Shown: positions 51,534-62,047, numbered from the stretch's first letter. The stretch: DNA of 64,000 nt from Ideonella sp. MAG2 (GCA_004359425.1 PTEU01000002.1:1036789-1100788); one strand, 5' to 3'. The notes: generated from the sequence alone by a model not told the origin. Made by a program: numbers and translations.

Positions 51534-53528
51534 ATGAGGAATGTCCACAACGCCCCTGAACCCGCCGCACGCTGGGACATCCAAGTCTTGCGCGGCGTGG
51601 CCGTGGCGTGGGTGCTGCTCTACCACGCAGGTGTGCCCGGAGTGCAGGGCGGGTTCTTGGGGGTGGACATCTTCTTCGTTGTGTCGGGCTGGCTGATCAC
51701 GGCGCTGGTACAGCGTAGCTTGTTGGAGGGGCGCTTCAGCTTTTGTGAGTTCTATTGGCGGCGCGCCAAACGACTCTTGCCCGCAGCCTACGTCACTTTG
51801 GGTGTGACGACGCTGCTGACCCCCTGGTTTTTGAATGATCTGGAGCAGTTGGATTTCCACCTTCAGCTGTGGGGCGCGCTGGCCTTTGTGAGCAACTACG
51901 TGCTCATGAATCAAAGTGGCTACTTTGCGGGTTCGGCTGAGCTCAAGCCGCTGCTGCATTTCTGGTCTTTGGCGATTGAGGAGCAGTACTACCTTCTCAT
52001 GCCCGCACTCTTGGTCCTGGTGGGACCACGCTGGCGTGCTGGCGTGGTAATTTGCCTCACGCTGGAGAGTTTGGGCTTGTGCGTGTATTGGCTCGAGGTG
52101 GACACCAGCGCGGCGTTTTACCTGCTTCCGGCGCGTGCCTGGGAGCTGGGCCTGGGTTCTTTGGGCGCACTCTGGCATGGCCGCTATGCCTTGCCCTGGC
52201 TGCGCGTGGCGCGTTGGCCAGCCTTGGGCGTGCTGGCGCTTGTTCCGCTCTTTGCGCCCCTGGGCGGCTGGCACCCCGGGCCCAGCGCATTGATGGTAGG
52301 CCTAGCGACGCTGGCGCTGCTGTGGATGGGTCAGCCACGCCCCCAAGCAGGGTCCTGGATGCAGCCCCTCATGTGGTTGGGTGATCGCTCCTATTCCCTC
52401 TATCTGGTGCACTGGCCGCTGCTGGCCTTTGTGCACAACGCCTGGTTGATAGATCCGTCCATGCCCAGTGTCCAGCACAGCTTGTTGGCGTGGCGTCTGG
52501 CGGCTCTGCTGCTGGCCGTGGGCTTAGCGGCGGCTTTGTATCGATGGGTGGAACTGCCCTGCCGTCACAGCTCTTGGTGCCCAAGTTGGCGTCACTTTGC
52601 AGGTGTGGTGGGTGCCACTGCGCTGGTGGCCTTGCTCCCATGGGTCAGCCAGCCCGACGCACAGAGCACCGCGCAGCAAGCGCATCTGCGCCGACCCAAC
52701 TACGGTCTGCATGAGCAGTGCGACAGCGTCCAAGCATTCGTTCCGCGCACAGCATGCCAAACCGGGGTGGCACCGCGCTGGTTGGTCTGGGGCGACTCTT
52801 ATGCGATGCACATCGTGCCTGGCTTGCAGGCGCCAGCTGGGCAGTCCGGCCTGATGCAGGCCACGGCTTCGTCCTGTGGGCCGTTTCTGGGCCTCACACC
52901 CTACCGGCCTGCAAGCCGTGGGCATCAAACCTTAAGCCTGTCTTGGTCGGCGGACTGTCGAGATTTCAATGCCTCAGTATTACGCTATTTGGCCGGTGCC
53001 CCGCAGGTGGACACGGTGATTCTCTCCAGCAGCCTGACCGCCTATCTGCATAGCCCGCCATACGAGAGTTTGCTGTGGACGGCGGGTGAGCCAGCGCCGC
53101 AATTGCGCGCTCCAAGCGTCGAGCTGCTGCTTCAGGCCTCACGAGACACCGTGCAGGCGCTGCGTGCCTTGGGCAAGCGCGTGGTGCTCATCGCGCCGCC
53201 GCCTTCAGCAGACATTGATATCGCTTCCTGTCTAGAACGCCAGGCGAACAAGCGTTTGGCGCTGGGAGCGCCTGCGGGCTGCGTGATACAGCGCCAGGCC
53301 TATGAGCAAGCACGGGCGCTGGTGCTGGACTACTTGCGGCGCGCGCCCACCGAAGCTCAACTGCCGGTGCTACGCTTGGACGACTATCTGTGCGACGCCA
53401 AGCGCTGCCGCACCGAAATCCAAGGCGTGCCCTTGTACCGCGATGCGGGTCACTTGAGCTACGACGGTGCTGTGGTGTTGGCGGACGCTATGCATTGGGG
53501 TAGCAAAGTTCAGCAATTGGCACGCTAA
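51534..53528 (+). CDS. Acyltransferase 3 with C-terminal SGNH domain (OafA/YrhL type)
   Basis: 664 residues. LRGVAVAWVLLYHAG carries the conserved H of acyltransferase 3 and GGFLGVDIFFVVSGWLIT follows; FWSLAIEEQYYLLMP is the second hallmark. About ten membrane segments end near residue 380. The periplasmic SGNH part has VWGDSYAMHI (Ser), and YRDAGHLSYDGA as the terminal block. It O-acetylates a surface polysaccharide, substrate unknown. GAGGAG lies before ATG 51534. It follows an IS66 remnant and precedes an IS110 remnant, so it may be acquired. Confidence 0.85.
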   Translation: MRNVHNAPEPAARWDIQVLRGVAVAWVLLYHAGVPGVQGGFLGVDIFFVVSGWLITALVQRSLLEGRFSFCEFYWRRAKRLLPAAYVTLGVTTLLTPWFLNDLEQLDFHLQLWGALAFVSNYVLMNQSGYFAGSAELKPLLHFWSLAIEEQYYLLMPALLVLVGPRWRAGVVICLTLESLGLCVYWLEVDTSAAFYLLPARAWELGLGSLGALWHGRYALPWLRVARWPALGVLALVPLFAPLGGWHPGPSALMVGLATLALLWMGQPRPQAGSWMQPLMWLGDRSYSLYLVHWPLLAFVHNAWLIDPSMPSVQHSLLAWRLAALLLAVGLAAALYRWVELPCRHSSWCPSWRHFAGVVGATALVALLPWVSQPDAQSTAQQAHLRRPNYGLHEQCDSVQAFVPRTACQTGVAPRWLVWGDSYAMHIVPGLQAPAGQSGLMQATASSCGPFLGLTPYRPASRGHQTLSLSWSADCRDFNASVLRYLAGAPQVDTVILSSSLTAYLHSPPYESLLWTAGEPAPQLRAPSVELLLQASRDTVQALRALGKRVVLIAPPPSADIDIASCLERQANKRLALGAPAGCVIQRQAYEQARALVLDYLRRAPTEAQLPVLRLDDYLCDAKRCRTEIQGVPLYRDAGHLSYDGAVVLADAMHWGSKVQQLAR

Positions 53529-53631
53529 GCGAATGCGAGGAAACATCCCCATGGCCTGGCATCGGCGTCCATGAGCCAAGATTGGTGTTGCCAGTTGATC
53601 AATCTTATGGTTGATCTGAAAAGGGAAATTT

Positions 53632-53790
53632 CATGCGTCGGTGTCGATTTGACCAAGCGGGTCTACCAGGTGCATGCCGCTGGCGCATGTCTATAGATTG
53701 GAGAAATCGCCATGGGCATGGCGGTGCCCGGCAACGTCGCTAGGTCGGCACCGCGCCACTCTGAGGCGGTTGCGCCCAGTTTGCCCCGTT
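53632..53790 (+). pseudogene. IS110-family transposase remnant
   Basis: VGVDLTKRVYQVHAAGA is the DEDD-type N-terminus of IS110 transposases (GVDLAKxVFQVH); a stop follows within 20 codons. The next ~100 bases faintly resemble the following part in shifted frames. Nothing else is recognised in the 342 bases between the acyltransferase and nitroreductase genes. Confidence 0.55.
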
Positions 53791-53870
53791 GAGCAACGGG
53801 GCGGGTCATCGCCAATGTTCCCACGGGAATTGTTTGCGGTGCTCCGGTGGCCAGGAGGCGGCATGAGCCC

Positions 53871-54671
53871 TCACAGTGGCTCTCCGTTATTCATAAAGTC
53901 TTGCTGCTCCAACATTGCCAGCAATTCGCGCGAGATCCCCTGCATGGCGATGGGCGAATACTTCAGCTCCGAGGTGTAGAACTGCGCCAGAGAGGTGATG
54001 CCATGCTCGGCCCAGCGTTGGCGCGCATCGGCGCTCAGGCTTTGATAGCGCAGTAGGCCGCGCCGGTCACGCTGGGCATACAGCGCGTCAATCTCGGCAG
54101 GCCCGGCGCGTTGGTAACGTTCACGATGAAGGTAAGCCGCCATGGGCAGGCGGTCGCGCGGCTCAGGGGTCTCGTCGGGCCAACCCACTACCAAGCTGGT
54201 CACGGGGAAGGTGCCTGCTGGCAATTCCAAGAACCGCGCAATGTCAGGGGCTGCGTTCAAGGTGGTGCCCAAATAGCAAATGCCCAAGCCTTGGGACTCA
54301 CAGGCCAGCGCCATGCTTTGCGCCAGGATCATTGCGTCAAACGCGGCCACCAAGAAGCCGTGGAAGTTGTCGAAGTTGTCGCGGGCTCGGTTCATAGCCA
54401 GCCAGTCGCGTGTGCGCCGGGCCTCCGCGCAAAAGGTCAGCATCACCGGGGCTTGCAAGATCATCTCTTGCTCGCCATGCAGGCGGAACAACTCGGTCTT
54501 GCCTTGCACATCTCGTGTCTCGATCACCGCGTAGGTGTTGAGATTGCCCGAGCTGGAGCTGCCGAGAATGGCGGCTTCCAGCAAACCGTCTAACAGCGCA
54601 GGTGGCACATCGTCGGGTTTGAAGGCGCGGATGGAGCGGTGGGCGCGCAGGAGAGCGAGGACATTCGTCAT
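53871..54671 (-). CDS. Nitroreductase family protein (NfsA-like)
   Basis: 266 residues. LLRAHRSIRAFKPDDVPPALLDGLLEAA is the FMN-binding start, SSSSGNLNTYAVIE, QAPVMLTFCAE and ESQGLGICYLGTTLN follow. The C-terminal ~60 residues form an extra helical part as in NfsA/Frp types. A flavoenzyme using NAD(P)H; substrate unknown. It diverges from the AhpD-like gene. Confidence 0.87.
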   Translation of the reverse strand: MTNVLALLRAHRSIRAFKPDDVPPALLDGLLEAAILGSSSSGNLNTYAVIETRDVQGKTELFRLHGEQEMILQAPVMLTFCAEARRTRDWLAMNRARDNFDNFHGFLVAAFDAMILAQSMALACESQGLGICYLGTTLNAAPDIARFLELPAGTFPVTSLVVGWPDETPEPRDRLPMAAYLHRERYQRAGPAEIDALYAQRDRRGLLRYQSLSADARQRWAEHGITSLAQFYTSELKYSPIAMQGISRELLAMLEQQDFMNNGEPL

Positions 54672-54771
54672 GGGTGAATTTCTGAGTGAGGAGGCAAGGA
54701 TGGGGGTGCGCCTGGCCTCTTACTCACCCTTGGCTGCTAGCATCCATCATCCCCTCTCGAGAGAAATGCTT

Positions 54772-55365
54772 ATGCCGTTTATTGACCCACTGCCTGCCGA
54801 TGCCAACCCGGAAGTGGCGGAGTTGGCGAAGTTCTTTAACGAAACCCTGGGATTCTGCCCCAACAGCGTGCTCACCATGAGCCGTCGGCCCGAGATCGCC
54901 AAAGCCTTCATCCAGCTCAATATGGCGGTCATGGCCAACCATGGCCGGGTCAGCTCTGCACTCAAGCGGCTGATTGCCTATGTCTCCAGCCATGCCACGG
55001 GCTGTCTCTATTGCCAAGCGCACACCATTCGCGCGGCAGACCGCTATGGCGCAGCACCCGAGCAGCTTGCGCACATATGGGAGTTCCGCACCCACGCGGC
55101 GTTCAGCGCCGCAGAGCGCGCTGCGCTGGAGTTGGCATCGGCCGCCTCGATGGTGCCTAACGATGTTTCTGCAGAGCTGCAAGCCGAAGTCAAACGCCAC
55201 TGGGATGATGGCGAGGTGGTCGAGATCATGGGCGTGATTGCACTGTTTGGCTTTCTCAACCGCTGGAACGATTCCATGGCCACGTCTTTGGAGGAAGGGG
55301 CCATCGCATCCGGCGAGGCTTTGCTCACCGCCGGCAGCGAGTGGCAGGTCGGCAAGCACCAGTAA
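54772..55365 (+). CDS. Carboxymuconolactone decarboxylase/AhpD-like peroxidase-related protein
   Basis: 197 residues from MPFIDPLPADANPEVAEL. ATG 54766 is 2 codons earlier, but GAGAG spacing favours 54772; the track start at 54535 is antisense to the nitroreductase and rejected. The CMD domain has the redox motif CLYCQAHTIRAA (CxxC with His). Such proteins reduce peroxides or act in disulphide exchange. Confidence 0.85.
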   Translation: MPFIDPLPADANPEVAELAKFFNETLGFCPNSVLTMSRRPEIAKAFIQLNMAVMANHGRVSSALKRLIAYVSSHATGCLYCQAHTIRAADRYGAAPEQLAHIWEFRTHAAFSAAERAALELASAASMVPNDVSAELQAEVKRHWDDGEVVEIMGVIALFGFLNRWNDSMATSLEEGAIASGEALLTAGSEWQVGKHQ

Positions 55366-55388
55366 GGCTTGTACTAACGCACCAGCAA

Positions 55389-55420
55389 AAAAGCCCAGGG
55401 CTTGCGCGCTGGGCTGTTGT
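55389..55420 (-). terminator. Rho-independent terminator of the tannase-like gene
   Basis: AGCCCAG/CTGGGCT stem with an A run on the plus-strand left side, which is a T run for minus-strand transcripts. Confidence 0.7.
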
Positions 55421-55455
55421 GGGGCGGGTTGAGAGCCCCTGAAGTCGGCCAGGGT

Positions 55456-57207
55456 TCAGAGCGTGGGGTCGTCTTTGACCGAAGAGGGGACGCAGGCCCA
55501 GTTGGCCGCTTCTTCCACGTCTCCAGTGCCGCGATAGCGGGCCACCTTGGGGTAGGGGCACAGGGGGCGGCTGCGGTTAGCAGACCAGCCCGTAGGCAGG
55601 TCGGTGTTCACGCCGCCCGCATTGCCCGCGCCACGCGCTGTCGCCACGATGTCTTGGGGTGCTTGGCCGTCTTCCACCCAAGCCACCAGCGGGCTGAGGA
55701 AGTCGGCTTGGTCGGTGGCTGGGCCACCCGAGCAATGGCCCATGCCGGGAATGCGGTAGAGCCGAGCAAACTGGCGCGGTGCGATACCGCTGTTGCGGCC
55801 CAGGTTGCGGTACCAGTCTTCGGTGTCTTTGACCGAGAAGATTTGGTCACTCACACCGTGGTAGACCAGAATCTTGCCGCCACGGCGTGCCACTTGGCCG
55901 TAGTCGTTGTCGGCTGGTGGCGTCATAAAGCTCATGGCGGATTCGGTGTAAGTGGCGTCAGTGGCATACAGCTCGGGCAAGGTGGCATCTACGTCCAGAC
56001 CGATGGTGAAGGCGGGGCCGTCAGCCAGCGCAGCGGTGGAGGGCGGGACCTTGAAGATGGTGCCCACAGCGCCGGAGTCACGTGTCAGCGGTGCATTGAA
56101 CTCCCAGGAAGCCACGCCTGCCGTTGCCAGGCCTGCGTCATACGGGAAGCTGGCATAGAACGGCGTTCCGTTGCGAGTGCTGGCCCCGCGGAAAATGGGT
56201 GCAATGGCTTGCTTTTGGGCGGCGGTCAGGCAGGTGCCATCTCGCACGTCTTTGGCGCATTTGGGCACATCGCGCATGAAGTTGAAGGCTCTTTGGCAGG
56301 CTTGTACATCTTGCACCATGCCGTCGGCCGCGCCGTCCAGGGCGTCACAGCGCTCCAAGACCTTGTTGACCAGCATGCTGCGTTCGGCGGTGGTGAAGGC
56401 GGTTTCCAGGCCCGCTGCGGTTTTGGGGTCGCCGGTGGCCACGCTGGCGTAGCGCTGGGCTCCAAAAATATTGGCCAATGCGGCCAAAGGCAGGCGGTAG
56501 CCTGGTGCGCCCGCCAAGAAGCCGTCGTAGTCGTCGGCATAGCGCGCAGCGGCCACCAAGGTGTGGCGGCCACCGTTGGAGCAGCCGCCAAAGTAGGAGC
56601 GGTCCGGCTGTTTGCCATAGGCGATTTGCACCACTTGCTTGGCCATGGGCGTCAGCTTGGCCACGGCTTGGTAGCCGTAGTCCAGGCGAGCCTGAGGGTC
56701 CAAGCCAAACGCCGGGCCGCCTTGGGCCAAGGTGTGGCCAGCGTCAGAGCTCAGCACCGCAAAGCCTTGCTTCAGCGCGCCGGTCAAGGGGCCGCCCCCA
56801 AGGGCTCCCAGCGCGGTCACCACGCTGCCGTCAATGCCGCCATTGCCTTGGTGGAAGAAGCGGCCATTCCAGGCCTTTGGCAGGCGCATCTCAAAGCCGA
56901 TGGCATAGGTTTTGCCATCCACCGGGCTCACGCGCTGATGCATTTTGCCGGTCACTAAGCAGTGCTCGGCGATGGGCTGCCCGCCCTGCGACAAGGTTCC
57001 AGCCGGGATCGTGGTGGTCGCGGTGATCTGGGTGTTGGCTACATCGGCCAACAGGCCGGCCAGGCCTTCGCAAGTTCCCTGCAAGTCGGCCGGCACAGCA
57101 CGGCCTAAGGGCGGCGTGGCGGCTGCGGTGGCGCAGCCGACCGTCAAGAAGCTCATCGTCGCCAAGGCGATACTTGTGGCTACGCCACTGGAGTTCCGTC
57201 GTGTCAT
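55456..57207 (-). CDS. Tannase/feruloyl esterase family secreted protein
   Basis: 583 residues with a signal peptide/lipobox-like N-terminus (MSFLTVGCATAAA). The catalytic Ser lies in FGGCSNGGRHTL with its paired Cys; HQGNGGIDG is conserved; the acid/His region includes VYHGVSDQIF and IPGMGHCSGGP, whose Cys forms the second half of the usual disulphide. It hydrolyses aromatic esters outside the cytoplasm. It diverges from a MarR gene with a palindrome between them, so plant-phenolic-responsive control is likely. Confidence 0.88.
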   Translation of the reverse strand: MTRRNSSGVATSIALATMSFLTVGCATAAATPPLGRAVPADLQGTCEGLAGLLADVANTQITATTTIPAGTLSQGGQPIAEHCLVTGKMHQRVSPVDGKTYAIGFEMRLPKAWNGRFFHQGNGGIDGSVVTALGALGGGPLTGALKQGFAVLSSDAGHTLAQGGPAFGLDPQARLDYGYQAVAKLTPMAKQVVQIAYGKQPDRSYFGGCSNGGRHTLVAAARYADDYDGFLAGAPGYRLPLAALANIFGAQRYASVATGDPKTAAGLETAFTTAERSMLVNKVLERCDALDGAADGMVQDVQACQRAFNFMRDVPKCAKDVRDGTCLTAAQKQAIAPIFRGASTRNGTPFYASFPYDAGLATAGVASWEFNAPLTRDSGAVGTIFKVPPSTAALADGPAFTIGLDVDATLPELYATDATYTESAMSFMTPPADNDYGQVARRGGKILVYHGVSDQIFSVKDTEDWYRNLGRNSGIAPRQFARLYRIPGMGHCSGGPATDQADFLSPLVAWVEDGQAPQDIVATARGAGNAGGVNTDLPTGWSANRSRPLCPYPKVARYRGTGDVEEAANWACVPSSVKDDPTL

Positions 57208-57284
57208 AGGTCCTGTCTCCTTATGTTCAGGCAGCCTCGTCGGCCCATCGGCAAGGCATGTTTGGCCGAGCAGATGCCCAGCAA

Positions 57285-57305
57285 ATAGATATCGTACTTA
57301 TCTAT
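57285..57305. promoter_or_regulatory. Candidate MarR operator
   Basis: ATAGATA-TCGTACT-TATCTAT, exact 7-base arms, between the divergent tannase and MarR genes (78 and 76 bases from their starts). Confidence 0.65.
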
Positions 57306-57380
57306 TTTTGAAGGTATGACCGGGCTAACCCGCGATCAAGCATCAAAAAAAGCCCAAAACTCTTGACTAACTTTCCGCGC

Positions 57381-57881
57381 ATGACCCGAGTCCCCGCCCT
57401 TCCGCCCGCCGAGAGAACCCCTCAAGCCCAACTCTCTGAGGCAGGCCTTCGGTCCATCGTGGGCTATCAGTTGGCCCAGGCGACCATCGTTGCTGACCAA
57501 GTCTTCGATGAGCAGGTGGGCCATCCCGGTGGGGTGCGCCGGGTGGAGTTCACCCTCTTGGCTTTGGTCAAGGCCAACCCAGACGTGAGTGCCCGCCAAT
57601 TGGCACGCGCTTTGTCGGTGACGCCCCCCAACGTCGCCATCTGGCTAGAGCGCTTGGAGTCTCGCGGCCTGGTGGCCCGCACCCGCAGCGAGCGAGATGC
57701 GCGGGTGCAACATGTGCGCCTCACTGAAGCTGGGTTGGCATGGGTGGAGGAGGCGACCGCCAAACTGCTGAAGGCCGAGCAGGCGGCCTTGTCGGTGCTG
57801 AGCGCCGCCGAGCGGGCCATGCTGGTGGAGTTGCTGCACAAAGTAGCGCTGGCGCGGCGGCGGCCGGATAGGGCGGCGTGA
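57381..57881 (+). CDS. MarR family transcriptional regulator
   Basis: 166 residues from MTRVPALPPAERTPQAQL; the TTG at 57363 is not needed. The winged helix is VEFTLLALVKANPDVSARQLARALSVTPPNVAIWLERLESRGLVAR with wing SERDARVQHVRLTEAG. It probably represses the divergent tannase gene and responds to a phenolic ligand (inference). Confidence 0.87.
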   Translation: MTRVPALPPAERTPQAQLSEAGLRSIVGYQLAQATIVADQVFDEQVGHPGGVRRVEFTLLALVKANPDVSARQLARALSVTPPNVAIWLERLESRGLVARTRSERDARVQHVRLTEAGLAWVEEATAKLLKAEQAALSVLSAAERAMLVELLHKVALARRRPDRAA

Positions 57882-58090
57882 GGGGCTTGCTGAGTAAGTG
57901 AGCCCAGGCGCTCGTAACGCCGAGCACGGCTTACAACTCAGGCCACGGCCATCTGAGTGTCGCACTTGCGGCTGCCTTGGTTGGCGAGCGGTTCGCCTTG
58001 CCTGGAGGTGACCGCAGCCCTGATGCTTGGCCACAACTATACTTTTGCGCGCCTTCATTCGGGCTGCGCATCCAATGGTATGCATCGTCA

Positions 58091-58642
58091 ATGAATAACA
58101 ACGCTAATGGCAACCTGAGCTTCCTGGCACTGGAGTACGTTCACGCTTGGGAGCGTCACCGCAGCTTGGATGGTGAAATCGCGTTCAAGACCAAGTTGCG
58201 CGCAGTGCAGCTCGATTTTTCGGTGGAAAGTCTGCGGCACATTGATAGGTTCCTAGATGAGATTCGGGAGCAACATAGGCTGACCGAAACCTCGGTGGTT
58301 CGCTACAGACCCTTGCGTGCTTTGTTTTGCTGGCTGGCCTTCTACGTGGGTGAGGTGATTGGACGCAGCGTCCAGACCGAACCGCAATGGTTCAGCTTTG
58401 ATGCCTACAACGAACTCTTTGATGGTGATGCGTCGGACCGATGCTTTGAAACAAGCATGGTGCTTGGATTTCCGGACAATCCTCGAGTCAAAGTTCCATT
58501 TTTCAAACCGCTGATTTCTATCGTTGCTCGAGCGACAAATCCGGATGATGAGAAAAGCGTATGGTTCAGCGCTGGTCTCCAGATTCCCCCCGCTGTGCTG
58601 ACGAGTGAATTTGCCAAGCGTCCGCAGAGCCGAGAATTTTGA
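58091..58642 (+). CDS. Hypothetical protein upstream of the Sel1 gene
   Basis: 183 residues from MNNNANGNLSFLALEYVHAWERH. Helical N-terminus (SVESLRHIDRFLDEIREQ) and a GEVIGRSVQTEPQWFSFDAY segment recall SUKH/DUF-type cytoplasmic proteins, but I cannot assign a family. It overlaps the next gene by about 38 bases, so both are likely coupled. Codon use is less GC-biased than in the flanks. Confidence 0.6.
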   Translation: MNNNANGNLSFLALEYVHAWERHRSLDGEIAFKTKLRAVQLDFSVESLRHIDRFLDEIREQHRLTETSVVRYRPLRALFCWLAFYVGEVIGRSVQTEPQWFSFDAYNELFDGDASDRCFETSMVLGFPDNPRVKVPFFKPLISIVARATNPDDEKSVWFSAGLQIPPAVLTSEFAKRPQSREF

Positions 58643-59567
58643 CGTCCCATCCCTTGCGCAAATTTCGGAGTACCTGTCCTCTGAGGTGACGCGAGTATTT
58701 GGTTTGGATGTGCCTGCCAGCCTGTCCCGCTACCCCTTGAAAATTTCAACCACTTGGTTCAGTTGTCGTGAACTGCATCTGGGTCATCTGGCCTTGCAAA
58801 CTATTCCCTTGTTGATCTCGGATGATCTCCCGGGCTTGGTGCGTCCTCTGCCTCACCGTTTTTGGCCCGAAGCATTTCTGCTGGAGTGGCAGAAATCCGC
58901 CCAGCGCACAGCCGCAGAGCGTGGGGTTACTCTGTACTTGCCTCCGCTTGAGATGGCCGCCGAAGGGCCTACGAGCCTGGTTGAAGAAGGCTATATGTAC
59001 ATGCACGGAAAAGGTGTTAAGAAAGACCTTCAGAAGGCTCGTCAAAGTTGGGAAAGGGCCGTGGATCAAGGTAGTGCAACAGCGCTCTATTTCCTTGCTC
59101 ACTTGTATGAAGAAGGGCTTGGTGTCGAAAAGGATTGGCGACGGGCGGTGTCTAACTTTGAGCGGGCCGCGCAGATGGGCCACAAGCAATCTCAACAAGA
59201 AGCTGATCGAATCAAGATGCGGGAACAGATGGCGACGGCGTTTCCTGGCCTACAGCCTGAGCTTGGATCCCCCGACGATTGGTGCAATCAGGCCGTAGAG
59301 TACCTTGCCAACCTAGGCAGCAAGAAACGTATTGGCCAAGCTTTGGAACTCTTGAAGCGAGGTGCCCAACGGGGGCACGCGACTAGTTTGTTCAACCTTG
59401 CCGTGATCTATCACAACGGTGATTACGGGCCCAGAAATGGGCGCTTGTCGATGGGATATCTGCAGAGAGCTGCGGATAAAGGGCAAGCCAGCGCGAAGGC
59501 CATGCTTCTCGCGAGAAAGCGCACCTTGGTGGGTTTCTTTGAGTGGTATTTCAGGGTCAGACGATAG
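58605..59567 (+). CDS. Sel1-repeat (TPR-like) protein
   Basis: 320 residues with a GTG start at 58605 as the longest form; the exact start is uncertain. The second half has Sel1-like repeats: EGYMYMHGKGVKKDLQKARQSWERA, HLYEEGLGVEKDWRRAVSNFERAAQMG and, later, VIYHNGDYGPRNGRLSMGYLQRAADKG. These mediate protein contacts. The N-terminal ~125 residues may continue the theme of the preceding protein. No signal peptide is evident. Confidence 0.75.
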   Translation: MNLPSVRRAENFDVPSLAQISEYLSSEVTRVFGLDVPASLSRYPLKISTTWFSCRELHLGHLALQTIPLLISDDLPGLVRPLPHRFWPEAFLLEWQKSAQRTAAERGVTLYLPPLEMAAEGPTSLVEEGYMYMHGKGVKKDLQKARQSWERAVDQGSATALYFLAHLYEEGLGVEKDWRRAVSNFERAAQMGHKQSQQEADRIKMREQMATAFPGLQPELGSPDDWCNQAVEYLANLGSKKRIGQALELLKRGAQRGHATSLFNLAVIYHNGDYGPRNGRLSMGYLQRAADKGQASAKAMLLARKRTLVGFFEWYFRVRR

Positions 59568-59611
59568 TCACAGGTTTGATCGTTGTCGGCCGCTGTCTGA
59601 ATCCGCACTGA

Positions 59612-59640
59612 AGCAAAGAAAACGGCCCCGAAGGGCCGTT
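59612..59640 (-). terminator. Rho-independent terminator of acnB
   Basis: AACGGCCC-CGAA-GGGCCGTT with a T-rich tail on the minus strand, 23 bases beyond the acnB stop. Confidence 0.8.
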
Positions 59641-59663
59641 GGCATGGAGCACGGGGGAGGGAC

Positions 59664-62047
59664 TCAGGCCACCGTCTTGGCGGTCTCCACGTACTCTTCA
59701 ATCTGGTCGAAGTTCATGTACTTGTAGATCTGGTCGGCCTTGGCGGTGATCACGCCGGTAGCCGCCAGGTACTCTTCCTTGGTGGGCAGCTTGCCCAACT
59801 TGGAAGCCACCGCAGCTAGCTCGGCCGAGCCCAGGAACACATTGGTGTTCTTGCCCAGACGGTTGGGGAAGTTGCGGGTGGAGGTGGAGATGACGGTGGC
59901 GCCTTCACGCACTTGGGCTTGGTTGCCCATGCACAGGCTGCAGCCCGGCATTTCGGTGCGGGCACCGGCCGCGCCGAAGTTGGCGTAATGGCCTTCCTTC
60001 ATCAACTCGGACGCATCCATCTTGGTCGGTGGGGCGACCCACAGCTTGACCGGGATGTCACGGGCGCCGCCCAACACGGTGGCCGCTGCACGGAAGTGGC
60101 CGATATTGGTCATGCACGAGCCGATGAAGGCTTCGTCGATCTTGGTGCCGGCGACTTCCGACAGGAACTTGGCGTCGTCGGGGTCGTTGGGGCAGCAGAC
60201 GATGGGCTCCTTGATGTCGGCCAGATCGATCTCGATCACGGCGGCGTACTCGGCGTCCTTGTCGGCTTCCAACAATTGGGGGTTGGCCAGCCAAGCTTCA
60301 ACCTTCTCGATGCGACGCTGCAGGGTCTTGGCGTCGGCATAGCCGTCGGCGATCATGTTCTTCATCAACACGATGTTCGACTTCAGGTATTCAGCCACCG
60401 GCTCTTTGTTGAGCTTGATGGTGCAGCCTGCGGCCGAGCGCTCTGCTGAAGCGTCGCTCAACTCAAACGCTTGCTCAACCTTCAAGTCGGGCAGGCCTTC
60501 GATTTCGAGGATGCGGCCCGAGAAGGCGTTGATCTTGCCGGCCTTGGCCACGGTCAACAGGCCTTGCTTGATGGCGTACAGCGGAATGGCGTGCACCAGG
60601 TCACGCAGGGTGACGCCAGGCTGCATCTGACCCTTGAAGCGCACCAGCACCGACTCCGGCATGTCCAGCGGCATCACGCCGGTGGCCGCGCCGAAGGCGA
60701 CGAGGCCGGAGCCTGCAGGGAAGGAGATGCCGATGGGGAAGCGGGTGTGGCTGTCGCCACCGGTGCCCACGGTGTCAGGCAGCAGCAGGCGGTTGAGCCA
60801 GGAGTGGATCACGCCATCGCCCGGACGCAGAGCCACGCCACCGCGATTGGAGATGAAGGCGGGCAGCTCGCGGTGCATCTTGGCATCCACGGGCTTGGGG
60901 TAGGCGGCAGTGTGGCAGAAGCTCTGCATCACCAAGTCGGCCGAGAAGCCCAGGCAAGCCAAGTCCTTCAGCTCATCGCGGGTCATGGGGCCGGTGGTGT
61001 CTTGCGAGCCCACCGTGGTCATCTTGGGCTCGCAGTAGGTGCCGGGGCGCACGCCTTGGCCTTCGGGCAAGCCGACAGCACGTCCCACCATCTTTTGCGC
61101 CAGAGTGAAACCAGCTTTGGTGGCGGTGGGCGCGGTGGGCAGGCGGAAGGCTGTGGAAGCGGGCAGACCCAGGAACTCACGGGCTTTGGCGGTCAGGCTG
61201 CGGCCGATGATGAGGTTGATACGGCCGCCAGCGCGCACTTCGTCGAACAGCACATCGCTCTTGAGTTTGAAGGCGGTGACTTCAGCGCCACCCTTCATGA
61301 TCTTGCCGTCGTAGGGCAAGATGTCGATGACATCGCCCATCTCCAGCTTGCTCACATCGACTTCGATGGGCAGCGAGCCCGAGTCTTCTTGGGTGTTGAA
61401 GAAAATGGGGGCGATCTTGCCGCCCAAAGTCACGCCACCGAAGCGCTTGTTTGGCACAAAGGGAATGTCTTGGCCCGTGGCCCAGACCACCGAGTTGGTG
61501 GCCGACTTGCGGCTGGAGCCCGTGCCCACCACGTCGCCCACGTAGGCCACCAGGTGCCCCTTTTTCTTCAGGTCTTCGATGAATTGCATCGGGCCGCGCT
61601 TGCCGTCTTCTTCAGGCTTGAAGGCCGCATCAGCGCGGGTGTTCTTCAGCATGGCCAAGTAGTGCAGCGGGATGTCCGGGCGGCTCCAGGCGTCAGGCGC
61701 AGGAGACAGGTCGTCGGTATTGGTTTCGCCCGGCACCTTGAAGACGGTGACGGTGATGGTCTTGGGCACTTCAGGGCGGCTGGTGAACCACTCGGCATCG
61801 GCCCAGCTCTGCATCACTTCCTTGGCTTTGGCGTTACCGGCCTTGGCCTTGGCGGCCACGTCGTTGAAGTAATCAAACATCAGCAAGGTCTTCTTCAGAC
61901 CTTCGGCAGCCACACCAGCCACTTCGGCGTCGTCCAGCAACTCGATCAGGGGGTGCACGTTGTAGCCACCCACCATGGTGCCCAACAACTCGGTGGCCTT
62001 GGCTTTGGAGATCAAACCGACCTTCACGTCGCCATGGGCCACAAGTT
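59664..62047 (-). pseudogene. acnB: Aconitate hydratase B, 5' truncated
   Basis: AcnB interconverts citrate and isocitrate with a 4Fe-4S cluster. From [38 protein letters not shown] to the end, all domains are intact ([25 protein letters not shown], cluster Cys regions [22 protein letters not shown] and [11 protein letters not shown]). The usual first ~90 residues are absent. The ORF's own first residues ([13 protein letters not shown]) come from another gene's DNA. It is otherwise ~790 of ~860 residues. As a TCA-cycle gene it is expected to be intact in the organism. Confidence 0.88.

Noticed and set aside
55402-56958. 518-codon plus-strand ORF opposite the tannase gene
   Set aside because: The tannase motifs on the minus strand are decisive.
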